Source: Rhyacophila brunnea (lineage: Eukaryota > Arthropoda > Insecta > Trichoptera > Rhyacophilidae). Taken from it: 64,000 nucleotides of DNA. Below, one piece after another: positions 11,165 to 20,327 of this stretch. A program made the position numbers and the translations under genes. Numbering within the stretch: the first letter of the stretch is position 1; each line of letters starts with the position of its first letter. Where the stretch lies: positions 248,001 to 312,000 of the forward strand of contig JAGYXB010001045.1 in the NCBI GenBank assembly GCA_022495005.1, read 5' to 3'. The notes under the pieces are model-generated. The model had not been told where the DNA came from. It ran no database searches and saw nothing but the letters and a program-made list of their open reading frames with translations.

Positions 11165-11880
11165 TTATATTATGTACTTACATATTTATCGACTAGACCC
11201 CTAAGTGAAATAAGTATAATAATGTTCTTATTATTAATTGAAATGATCTTCACTTGTTTTTAATATATTTTTAATCTGGGAGATTAATAATTTATACATT
11301 TGCTTCAAATTTAGCTGCATGTCTGTATAAAGAGATTGTATTGAAAATTTAATAAGTATACTAATTAAAACCTTTCCCCAGCGGAGTAACGCAACGGATC
11401 TGTCAGAAAATTTAAAAGAGGCCTCCAAAGAGCTAAAACAAGAGTTATTATATTATATCAAAATTTAGAAAAAAATATTTCTTTCAATTAAGGGGATTTA
11501 TCACAAACTAAGATGTGAAATATTACCCAAATCATAACAAAACTCCAACATTTATAATTTAGAAAATAAAATATAGATTGTGACTTATTATCGTAGGGAG
11601 CCTCTAAATCAGTCAGTGTATCGGGCATATCCGTCACTAAACGCCCAACTGCGTTTTCATCCTTTTGAGTAACACAATTGAAAATCTGATACGTTAAATA
11701 GGTAATATTTTTACACAATCAACAAGCTACAATAATATTGACTTATGGTATCAAGGCCTGAACAAAAACGATGCACAAGTGCGAGTGAGAAAGTATTCGG
11801 CACCCTTATAATCTCTGCGACACGCGCTTGAGTAAGATAAAAGGTTTACAGATGTTTTAGTAATTTTTAGTAAATTTTAC
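11165..11880. other. Intronic stretch, nothing recognised
   Basis: AT-rich sequence between two repeats. Short minus-strand frames at 11234-11428 and 11488-11718 show no family motif. Confidence 0.45.
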
Positions 11881-12591
11881 GTAACCGAATTTTTTTTATT
11901 TTTTTTTAAACGGTACATGTTCAAACACGCGCGTCAATATCATTTTACTCCCTACTTCAATTATAGTTTGTCAATTTATGGCTACGGCCGTATGTTGTAG
12001 CTTAACCACTGGGGAATGACAAAAGAAATGGCGTATTTCAAAAAACACTACCTTATTCTTAGGTCAATAATTATTATAAAGCAATCATTATTCATAAGAT
12101 GTTTATCACACTTGAATAATCAAAGACATAGCTTATAATGAGTATCTTTAAAATTATCTTCAAATGTGTTAATCTTGCCGGTTTTTTGAATAATAAAATG
12201 CCTAATTCTTATCAAATTTGGGATCACAGAGATTATCAATATAATTTTTTATCGTGAATATTTTACAAAAATTATCTCGTAATAAATTATACTAATGGTT
12301 TTATAAATGCGGTTAAAAATTAATAAATGTAAAAAATCTTAACACCACTGTACAGTTATGTACCGAAATATGACTATATTCTAAAACATTAGAGCGAGAG
12401 GTTTAAAAGAATACTATTTTATGTAACAAAAATACTTTATACAGTCATCAAATGTTTAAAATAACTATATTGGATAATAAGGCTTTAAAATTATATAAAT
12501 AGATTATCTACAACGTTTAAGGAGTGTCCAGGATCATGGTTTGAAAATACAATACAAACTCAATTTTGACCTATGACGAGCACGTGGGCCG
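11881..12591. mobile_element. TTAA-type element, left end missing
   Basis: About 700 bp here align along their length with 62222-62918. Shared blocks include GGTACATGTTCAAACACGCG, ATGGCTACGGCCGTATGTTG and AGATTATCTACAACGTTTAA. The right end reads GAGCACGTGGGCCG and is followed directly by TTAA (12592-12595), as in the complete copy. The matching left terminus is absent; bases 11750-11880 are unrelated to it. No coding capacity is seen. Confidence 0.75.
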
Positions 12592-12696
12592 TTAACTAAG
12601 CGTCGATAACCTGCTAGCGCGTCTTACTAAAATTGATATTTTTTGTATTAAACATCAAGTCAGTGGTAAATATTTTTAGTTAATTAAGTAGAAAAG

Positions 12697-12767
12697 ATGG
12701 TTATGTGTGCTGTATTAAAATGTGGTAGCCGTACTGATAAGCAAGAAGATGGTATTACGTTTCATAG
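12697..12767 (+). pseudogene. Orphan first exon of a THAP-domain protein
   Basis: An ATG at 12697 opens 23 codons that include CAVLKCGSRTDKQEDGITFH, followed by AG and a perfect donor GTAAGT at 12768. This is the start of a THAP zinc finger: an N-terminal C-x4-C pair, then the FHR-F-P stretch, which insect THAP genes often split by an intron at this place. THAP domains bind DNA in host regulators and in P-element transposases. No second exon with the WP/CSxHF part was found before 16.9 kb. It may be a remnant, a nested gene whose other exons I missed, or a captured exon. It lies about 100 bp after a TTAA-type element. Confidence 0.55.
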
Positions 12768-12769
12768 GT

Positions 12770-14870
12770 AAGTTTATACATGTTCGTGATAATTTATTTG
12801 TAAATAATTATATATTTTAATATCAAGTGACCGTGTTTCTTTAAAATAACTTGAATTATGGATATTTTTATCTAATGGTTGCATTTTGACCGCTTAAAAA
12901 TACTATATAACGTAAAAAAATAGAGAAATATATTTTAATTCTGGGCGTCTAGTGCGAGCACTTTAGGCGAGCACTAGCGAAATGTTCTTTGATCTCGAAC
13001 ATTTATAATATACAAATGCGTTCGCTCGCCTACAAACCAAACGCACGGCGCGCAGCTTCATTTAGCAATGCAATGGGTGGCGTCTAGATGTATCTATAGT
13101 CTAAGTATGGTATAAATAATTATAAAATCCTCCCTCTTTTCAATGTCTTGTATATTCTGTAATATCTTTTTTCTTGTTTTTCCAATATCGCAATTTTGTC
13201 CCATTTAATGTTGTAGTATTAATACTAGATACCGCCTGAAAATATTTGACAATATTCCCTTAGTAATATTTACCTACCTATTCTACATAAACTGTATTTT
13301 ATTTTAATTAATACAATGTCTTTCAACGAAAAATAAAATTGACAGTTAGCGCCACTGAGGAAAACATATTTATCTCCCCACACACATTACATTAGATCAG
13401 CATTTTCAATTTTAAGAATATAATATTGTTATATTAAGAGAAATGAATGTGACCGACTTTCTCAACCTATTAGATCAAAACACACATTCAAAAAAGAACA
13501 TTTAAATTTGCCTGCTCTGGGACCCACTACATTATAAGCTGATAGTATGTCATAGATGTGTTAACTAAAGTTGAGGCGAAGCAATACTCACACAGACGCA
13601 TTGTTTACAAACAGAAAATCAATCATCGCTGTAGGATTGGTTTGTCGAATAGACCAAATGTCAAATGTTCAGGAGACGAAAAACAAATTGCATTATCCTA
13701 TATTTAAATACGTGGAAGTATTTAAATCGTTGTTTTTACAGCATATGAATTATGTATTCATTACAATGTAATTTAAGGAAAATGATGGTTCTGGTCCATT
13801 TAGATACAAAAAAATCAATATGCATTAAAAGGTAAATTTCAACAAAAACGGATATTCGACAAACCATAGCGATCCTATAGTGACGGTATGTTGTCCTCTT
13901 TTCGCTATAAGTACAATAAGTAGGTGTAAGCAAGACAAACGGCTATTTCTCGTAGACGTCGTACAATGCCCATTGCCTCAGAAATGCATCGATACACACA
14001 ATCTTTCATAATATCTGTTTTTTTTGCTAGGCTATGTTAATTTGCTATTTTAATTTTATATTGCTTGCCTCAACTCTGGCTGAGAGACCTGTACCGCTCG
14101 GTTATTTATTATTATGCGTCCAGAAAGAAAGAGAAAACCATTATCGCACTGCTTCACCGCTTCGCTCCACCATGTGCGGACACTTATGTATCCTTTTAAA
14201 ATACGACCTTTCAAAAAACGCGGCATCATATCCTTTTCTAGAGGGATAAGTTTTTCATATATTTGATGTCATATTATGCTCCATAAAAATGTTTGTAAAC
14301 GGGAAATGATAGTCAAAGAGAAGACTTTGAAAAGGCAATCAGTTTTTTCTCGTAATAATAATACAACTTTCAAAGATGTATGAATTTTGAGTGGATTCTT
14401 GTTGACATCCTTATGTTCGGAAAATATAGTTGATTAAATCTGACATGGAAACTATAATGAAGATATATTGTTTGACTTCGTACAAAAAAAATGTATGAAA
14501 AATTTTATTTCTGCAAATAAGTAGTGAAACACACATAAATCACAAAATATACATAAATATACAGTGCGTAACAATCTTTTCTATTGGAAACAAAAAGATT
14601 GATAATATTATGCTGATTTTAATGAATATAATATCATGTTCATGTTGTATTTAGAGTAAAAGATTGAGACAATAAAAAATGTACAATATTCCCCAATTTG
14701 TTATTTGAACGGTAAATCAAAGGGCGACAGTAAATTTTCTGACTGAGTGCGGCTCTACTGAACTGTCTCAGATAGCAGATAATAGGGCAAAGATTGTTCT
14801 GATAGTCGCTGACCTCAGAAAGGGAACGGTTTATATTAAATTTGTAGCAGTCAATAATTTTATTATTTAT
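12770..14870. other. Intronic stretch, diffuse inverted repeats only
   Basis: No gene is recognised. GATTGGTTTGTCGAAT at about 13637 and an inverted diverged match (ATTCGACAAACCATAGCGAT) at about 13854 hint at a decayed inverted-repeat element. The open frames at 13571-13771 and 14034-14249 have no motif. Confidence 0.4.
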
Positions 14871-14872
14871 GG

Positions 14873-15440
14873 CCTTGTCAGCATTATTTCGACAATGTAA
14901 GAATTAGCAAAGCATTTAATTATCGTATAATCGTCCCATCTACAGTCATCATATTCTACACGTGTGACATTCCTTAATAGGGTTTTAATGCCTCGGCCTA
15001 GGTCATTGAAACGCTCGAAGTTGCAATAATGCAGAGGCCAGCGGATTTCCCAATCGCAAACGATATCAACAATGACTCTAGTAATTTACCAAATAGTCAT
15101 GTAGTTTGTATACATAGCGCGTTATAGTTGATAGTATAATCTCAGTATCAACATTAAGCTTAGTCAGTTCAGTAGTCATAGTATCAATATTAATATAAGT
15201 CTGATCAGTAATTTTCGTGTCAGATCTCAGTGTCTGTATCACTACGCACAACATCTCATCCACTGAGCCTCGGACCTTGGAATAGTATCATAACTAATGT
15301 AACAAAACTCTTGTAACATAATTTTTGTACCAATTGTTTACGCTGCAATAAAAAATCGCTCCTCCATTCATTGGTGCAACGCCAATCCGATTTGGACTCA
15401 TTTCAACTCCTGGTCACCTCCTAAAGCGGTCTCATTCCTT
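14873..15440 (+). mobile_element. Possible solo LTR or LTR/leader fragment
   Basis: The segment starts TGTCAGC, has many short unique motifs and an AATAAA at 15348-15353 (TGCAATAAAAAATCGC), then TTGGTGCAACGCC, which is placed like a primer-binding site after an LTR end. No partner LTR and no gag or pol frame are seen nearby. The call rests on layout alone and is weak. Confidence 0.25.
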
Positions 15441-15735
15441 TACAAGGAGACCCGCTAAACATTTATTACTATAATCAATCGCGTTCCACCACTGGAAGAA
15501 GGCATCTTTATTCTTTTCTTCTCGTTGCCTTTTTCAACCACGCACTTAAGGTCATTGGGTTCACTTTCTCAACAAAAACATGTATTTTATAAAGTTTCAC
15601 CATTTAAAGAAGCAGAACAGAAGCGTGCAGTACTACGTACAAAGTTTCAAAGAAATATTTTTTTACTACTTAACACGCTCGGTACCGCAAACGAAACCCG
15701 AATCTGTTGTTACTTTATTACTGTCCTCTGGTAAC

Positions 15736-16038
15736 GATGTCTCGTCTTCTCCGGCTCCGAGGCGTAATGTGATGCTGGATTTGCCTGTCAGATTATCTGG
15801 AGATATATCTAGACATACCTTACAGACGATTCTAGCAACACAGAAGAAGGCATACTCGTCAAGGGTATGTAAGGAATGTACCAAGATGAAGAAGAGAGGC
15901 GAGACTCGGTACACATGTAAAGAGTGTAATGTTTCTCTGCACAAAGTAGGTTGTTGGCAAAAAATATTACACTATTCGAAATTATTTAACTGTTTTCTAT
16001 TGTTTTTGCAAGTTTCATTTAAATATTCCCATAAATAA
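15736..16038 (+). pseudogene. piggyBac-type transposase C-terminal fragment
   Basis: The frame ends with a cysteine-rich stretch: RVCKECTKMKKRGETRYTC, then KECNVSLHKVGCW. The spacing C-x2-C, about 12 residues, C-x2-C-x-V-x-L-H, then C is that of the zinc-binding C-terminal domain of piggyBac transposases. The upstream part (residues like VMLDLPVRLSGDIS) fits the linker before it. The catalytic DDD/E core is absent, so this is a 5'-deleted relic. TTAA-bordered elements in the same window (11881-12591 and 62103-62918) use the target that piggyBac enzymes recognise; a direct link is inference. Confidence 0.75.
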
Positions 16039-16039
16039 C

Positions 16040-16913
16040 CCAATAAACTAAGATTACATTATTTACTATAAATAACCAATTTCACTCAAATTTGTCCGGG
16101 AATAGGGTTAGATTTATAAAAACCTGCCTGGCTGAAAGTGTTAATAACTACCTTTAATAGTGTATGGAAAATACACATTGTTGTTGAGAGAGAGGAACAT
16201 ATGAACCCAACGACCTTAATACATTGGACGCAAAAGACGTGCCTAGCGCGTAACGATTAGGTGGTCATTCGATATAATTAGCATGCTATTTAAATGTGGT
16301 AATTAACTAGTCAGCAATCAATGTGTTTAATGTTAATTTGATTTTTTAATTAATTAATTTTAATTTAGTGAATTTAATTTTATGTTTATCATAATTATTA
16401 AATTATGATACGTATACGTACCGTTGGATAATACTATGATTTATCCATCAATTACCTGATATTCGAATGACGTGGAAAACCTTTAACCACTTTATTGTAT
16501 TGTATTCACCCTCTTTACCTGTTCCCATTTATTGTTGTGATTCTAGAATATATTCACAATATATTTGAGTACCTTGGTATCAAAGTGGGATAAACGCCAC
16601 CTCCCACTGAATTCATGTTTCAATAAATTAATTATGGTAGTGCAAGTGATGCTCTTTTCAAAAAATCCACCAAAAATATCAAAAAACGGTGGTTTTCATA
16701 GAGATTTTTGAGTTTAAAGTTGGTATATTATATGAAAAACGGACACTTTTCACACATGTTTGTAAGTCTCCTGTAAAATTTTGTAAATGGCTCATGTTCC
16801 ACTTTGATACTAAGCTACTCATTTCACTTGCCTTATAATTATAATAACAATATTTTATACTTTTAGGTTTGAATAATATCAATGTAATTGTAATTATTAC
16901 TCTTTTTTCACAG
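16040..16913. other. End of intron 1, short repeats
   Basis: The stretch 16235-16345 belongs to a three-copy repeat (others near 33382-33500 and 60910-61035). A short inverted pair, TTGGTATCAAAGTGGGA at about 16575 and its near complement CCACTTTGATACTAAG at about 16799, spans 245 bp. It ends about 100 bp before the acceptor at 16913. The acceptor itself is TTTTTTCACAG. Confidence 0.5.
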
Positions 16914-17126
16914 TTTCCGAATAAACCGTATCGAGTCGCCTATTCAGCCATTTGACGGGGACTGCGGTGAAAGTCTGACGCTGTACGACGCTTCGTGGCC
17001 AGATGACTCGAAGATCATTAAGACATTCTGCGACACCTTCTCCAAGGCGATGGAAAAACATGACTTCGTCTCCACGGGAAGTTCGCTGTTCGTGAGGTTT
17101 GAGAGCAAGACAGGCAGTTATAGCGG
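16914..17126 (+). CDS. Culd: Culd-like gene, second visible exon (rest of CUB 1)
   Basis: One base completes the Ser codon begun at 4558, then 70 codons follow and GG remains before the donor GTGAGA at 17127. The residues continue the CUB fold: FRINRIES, then DCGESLTLYDASW with the third Cys (residue 95), KTFCDTF with the fourth (117), and STGSSLFVRFESKTGSYSG, the usual CUB closing strand. The exon is GC-rich by local standards. Spacing of the two Cys pairs (28/60 and 95/117) is normal for a CUB domain. Confidence 0.88.
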
Positions 17127-17508
17127 GTGAGAAACTAATAAAACACATTCGTATTTTATGACAATTTTTTTGACAAGGTTTTAAATGTGTGAGTGTCCTA
17201 CGAAAATGGTCCATACTTTATAGACGTGCAATAGTGTGTGTAATACACCAATATTATAAATGAAGGTCAATGCATAAACCGAGAGCAGTTTTCAGTATTC
17301 GACGTATTCTTGACACGTGTTTAAATTAATAAGTATTCATCCTTACTCGAGATCGGTTGCCTGATTTTCCTTACCCGTTAGGTATTTCAGTTCCCATTAT
17401 TTTTGAGTTCCCTGGTAGATCAGTTCCAGTTTTGATACTGGATATTATTAGATCACGGTCCATTTGAAGTTGGGACGTACTTGTGATATAATGTTAATTT
17501 ATATGAGC

Positions 17509-17898
17509 ATATCGCACATGTATTAGAAAAGAGACTTAACTCAAAATTTGCAATTATTCAGGAGAAACATTAAAATTTTTATTCGATCTTTGATTCTCTG
17601 TATTTTCAAAACAATGAGACAAAAATAAAATTAAACCACTTCACGTTTTGAAAATATTTCTCACATATGCGTACTGGAAAAGCGACGCAACTAAAAAAAT
17701 GATACTGTTCAAAATTCACACAACGTCAAATATGGCCCAGTGGAAAAGTGACACTTGTGAAATCTAGGGATAAAAAATAAAACAAATTACTTTCACATAT
17801 ACGCACATGTAGATGGCGCTAGCGATGTTCCAGTGGTGGTGATAACTGAAAATCGACAAATTTTGAGTTAGGTTTCTTTTCTAATACATGTGCGATAT
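17509..17898. repeat. 390 bp terminal-inverted-repeat element in intron 2
   Basis: The ends ATATCGCACATGTATTAGAA (17509) and its complement (to 17898) are inverted copies over about 40 bp. The match extends inward to AACTCAAAATTT. No coding capacity is seen. It fills almost half of the 847 bp intron and ends 75 bp before the acceptor. Confidence 0.8.
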
Positions 17899-17973
17899 AT
17901 TATTTTAACTATTTAATTACATATGTATGTACTCTTCATCGATAGTCTATTGAATAATGATGTTTCTTCCTAG

Positions 17974-18220
17974 ATCGTCACTCTATTACTGGGCTCACTA
18001 CGACTTCTTCAATAACACCCGGTACGGCGAGCCGGTAGTCGGCACGCGTTGCGACGAAGTACTGGCTTCTTGGAGGACTCCCAGAGGATCGCTCAGGAGC
18101 CCTGCCAACACGCTGGTTTACAAGCGACCAGGTCGCGACGTCAGCTGCTTATACAGATTTGTCACCGACAAGCGACTCTTTGCCAGGGTTATACTCAACA
18201 TCGTCAATGTAAACTTTAAA
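17974..18220 (+). CDS. Culd: Culd-like gene, third visible exon (start of CUB 2)
   Basis: One base completes a Gly codon, then 82 codons end exactly at the donor GTAAGT (phase 0). It includes SSLYYWAHYDFFNNT, the end of CUB 1, then VVGTRCDEVLASW (Cys 175) and VSCLYRFVTDKRLFARVIL (Cys 207), which open the second CUB-like region. Possible N-glycosylation at NNT. The acceptor is TTTCTTCCTAG. Confidence 0.86.
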
Positions 18221-19067
18221 GTAAGTTTTTTTATATTTGTAAAACTTTACTGTTATTTATTTAACATGCATATTAAAAAAAAACACCAGCTCAGATATGA
18301 TATGTTTATCTTATAGCTAAAAAGTAATTTTTAAAAGTCATATTTATTAATAAATAGTCAAAAAATATAGATATAACTTTATACCTATTCGTGACCCGAG
18401 AACTACAGGGTTCTAAGTGGACAACTGCAGCAAAAAAGTTATGGGCTGTTGAAGTTTTGAACGCTTGTATTTTATTAATTCTGAATGTTTTCAATTATTC
18501 TTTTGATTGAATATATCAATGATGGTACTGCTATGGTGTAACTATCAATAAAACTACGTTAAAACTAGTTTTTAATTGTTAATTTCACATATCATAAATT
18601 CAGTTAGAACTTTGTCCACCTGAAACTCAAAAAAATCGCCTTTACTACAAGGTTCTAACTGAAATTTGTATGGAAATCCTGGTGATTCACGACACAGAGT
18701 TTCGATTGTCATGTTAAAATAAATACAATTCTTTAAAATGAATGGGTATTGAAACACTCGATTTAAACCCGTCTTTTTATATAATTATTATGTAGGTAAA
18801 TTTGTAAGCTTTTAAGAAATATCTAAAAGCAAAAAATAAAACATTTTTTTCAAGAACTAGCAGCTTCAAATTGATGCCGATTGTCCAAAATCATTTGGTC
18901 AACAGCGGCGTCAAATTGGCGCCAATTGTCTCGAATGGGTTTAGAAATCTCATTAGGGTTACGTATCTAAAATGTTCACCTCAATTCGATAGTTTTGGAT
19001 TTATTTTATTTAATGTACCTAAATATTATTTCATGTTATGTAACACAACTTTTATGCTCTTCAACAG
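18221..19067. other. Intron 3
   Basis: An 847 bp intron. It contains a diverged tandem pair, TCAAATTGATGCCGATTGTC at 18868 and TCAAATTGGCGCCAATTGTC at 18911. A repeated phrase (CTACAGGGTTCTAA and CTACAAGGTTCTAA) lies near 18403 and 18647. No gene within it. Confidence 0.6.
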
Positions 19068-20327
19068 GAACATCCTTACGCATCAATTCCATGCCAAAAC
19101 TGCTACGAAGACCGTGCTGATAAGTTGGTGATTTGGGAACCCCTCCCAGCGACAGCTCAGAACATGACTGCGGGACGTACGCCTACTCCTCTTCATGCCG
19201 TTATGCAGAAAGGTGCTGGGTCATGTATTTGCACTAAACATGCACCACTTATTTCTGCCAACAAGCCTTTCCAGGTCATATCTTCAAGTGAGCAGCTAAA
19301 CCTTCAGTTGATTGTTGACAGTGCTCATGCCGCTTCATCTTATTTTAAGCATCAGGCACCGCTATTTGAAGCAAGTTATGAATTTATCCATGAACCTCTT
19401 TGTGGTCCAGCTACCATTGAAGCAACCGCTGATGGTGAGATACTCTTCCCTTTCATTGAAGCTCTTGGTTATACTGACCCACCAAAAGATATTCGTTGCA
19501 TTTGGGATCTTAGAATTAATAGAGATAGAGATCTCTGGATTCATTTCGATAAGATCAAGTTTGCGTCGAGAAATTGTGATGATGGAAAGATAGATATCTA
19601 TCTTCCGGGTCAATTGGACCCGTATATTTCAATTTGCGGAGAAAATGTGTCACTAGCGAAGGAATTACCAATTTTATCTGCAAGTGAGCTCGGAATGGAG
19701 TCAATGGATGATTCTACGGTTGTAAATCATGAAGATACACGAGCTATAAGAATTCAGTTCTCAAGTTCTACTTCACCGACAAGAGCGGCGTTTAAATTAG
19801 CATGGACAGAATTATTCCATTTGCCAAGAAATTCTGATGGAACCCTTCAAACATCGAGACTTGTTGAAGGAGGTTCTATAGATGCAAAATATAATGTTGA
19901 ATTTGGTACAGATAAACGAGTTATAGAAGTCTGTGATTTTCTGTGTCCAGGAGAAAATGGTCTCTGTATTCCAGCAAGACTCGTATGTAATGGTGTAGTA
20001 AATTGTCCAAATTCTACTGCTGATCAAAAAGATAGAAACGTTTATAGTAACACAAAAGCCAGTAAAGAGGCAAGGCTTTTGTATATTGAAGAGAATTTGA
20101 AAAAGATTGGCTATACTGGAGAATTGTCTGGAAAAATGTTGGAATTATTGAGTGACGAGTCTCCAGAGATTTGTAATAGCAGAAGAGAAAGTGTTGTTGC
20201 AATGAATTGGATGGGAATAGGTCTGGGGGCATTTGGAGGACTTATTTTAGGTATAGCTTGCTTGATAGTATTGTGCAAAATGTGCTGCCATAAAAGGTCA
20301 ACCAATGAAACGGACGTGAGCTACTGA
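19068..20327 (+). CDS. Culd: Culd-like gene, last coding exon (CUB 2 end, CUB 3, LDLa, membrane span)
   Basis: The exon opens in phase 0 after CTTCAACAG and encodes 419 residues and the TGA stop at 20325. It holds the IPCQNCYED end of CUB 2, the linker with GSCICTKHAPL, and a third CUB-like region from LCGPATIEA through IRCIWDLRINRDRDLWIHFD to NCDDGKIDIYLPG. The LDLa-type module runs from CDFLCPGENGLCIPARLVCN at 19932; its calcium-binding end reads NCPNSTADQKD instead of a D-x-S-D-E pattern. The membrane span (GIGLGAFGGLILGIACLIVL, about 20214-20273) is followed by KMCCHKR and a short tail ending TDVSY. Candidate N-glycosylation sites are NMT, NVS and NST. The exon is noticeably more AT-rich than the other three. 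Confidence 0.9.
   Translation, partial: EHPYASIPCQNCYEDRADKLVIWEPLPATAQNMTAGRTPTPLHAVMQKGAGSCICTKHAPLISANKPFQVISSSEQLNLQLIVDSAHAASSYFKHQAPLFEASYEFIHEPLCGPATIEATADGEILFPFIEALGYTDPPKDIRCIWDLRINRDRDLWIHFDKIKFASRNCDDGKIDIYLPGQLDPYISICGENVSLAKELPILSASELGMESMDDSTVVNHEDTRAIRIQFSSSTSPTRAAFKLAWTELFHLPRNSDGTLQTSRLVEGGSIDAKYNVEFGTDKRVIEVCDFLCPGENGLCIPARLVCNGVVNCPNSTADQKDRNVYSNTKASKEARLLYIEENLKKIGYTGELSGKMLELLSDESPEICNSRRESVVAMNWMGIGLGAFGGLILGIACLIVLCKMCCHKRSTNETDVSY

Larger units (their letters stand above)
4325..20327 (+). other. Culd: Gene model: Culd-like CUB/LDLa transmembrane protein (3' part)
   Basis: Four coding exons (4325-4559, 16914-17126, 17974-18220, 19068-20327) join in a continuous frame of about 650 residues with GT-AG introns of 12354, 847 and 847 bp. 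In order along the visible protein there is one CUB domain (residues about 28-160), a second CUB-like region with Cys pairs at 175/207 and 240/243, a third CUB-like region starting near LCGPATIEA, an LDLa-type module near 520-553, and a membrane span near 613-635 with a short Cys/Lys-rich tail. This order matches Drosophila Culd, a photoreceptor membrane protein needed for endocytic traffic of rhodopsin and TRPL. I infer orthology from domain order only. Signal peptide and 5' exons lie outside the window. Other CUB/LDLa membrane proteins (Neto-like) are the alternative. Confidence 0.75.

Noticed and set aside
14873..15440. Complete LTR retrotransposon
   Set aside because: No second LTR and no gag or pol frame; kept only as a weak solo-LTR candidate.
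17127..19067. Two neighbouring introns of exactly 847 bp as a segmental duplication
   Set aside because: The introns share no sequence that I can align; one contains a 390 bp inverted-repeat element and the other does not. The equal length looks accidental.
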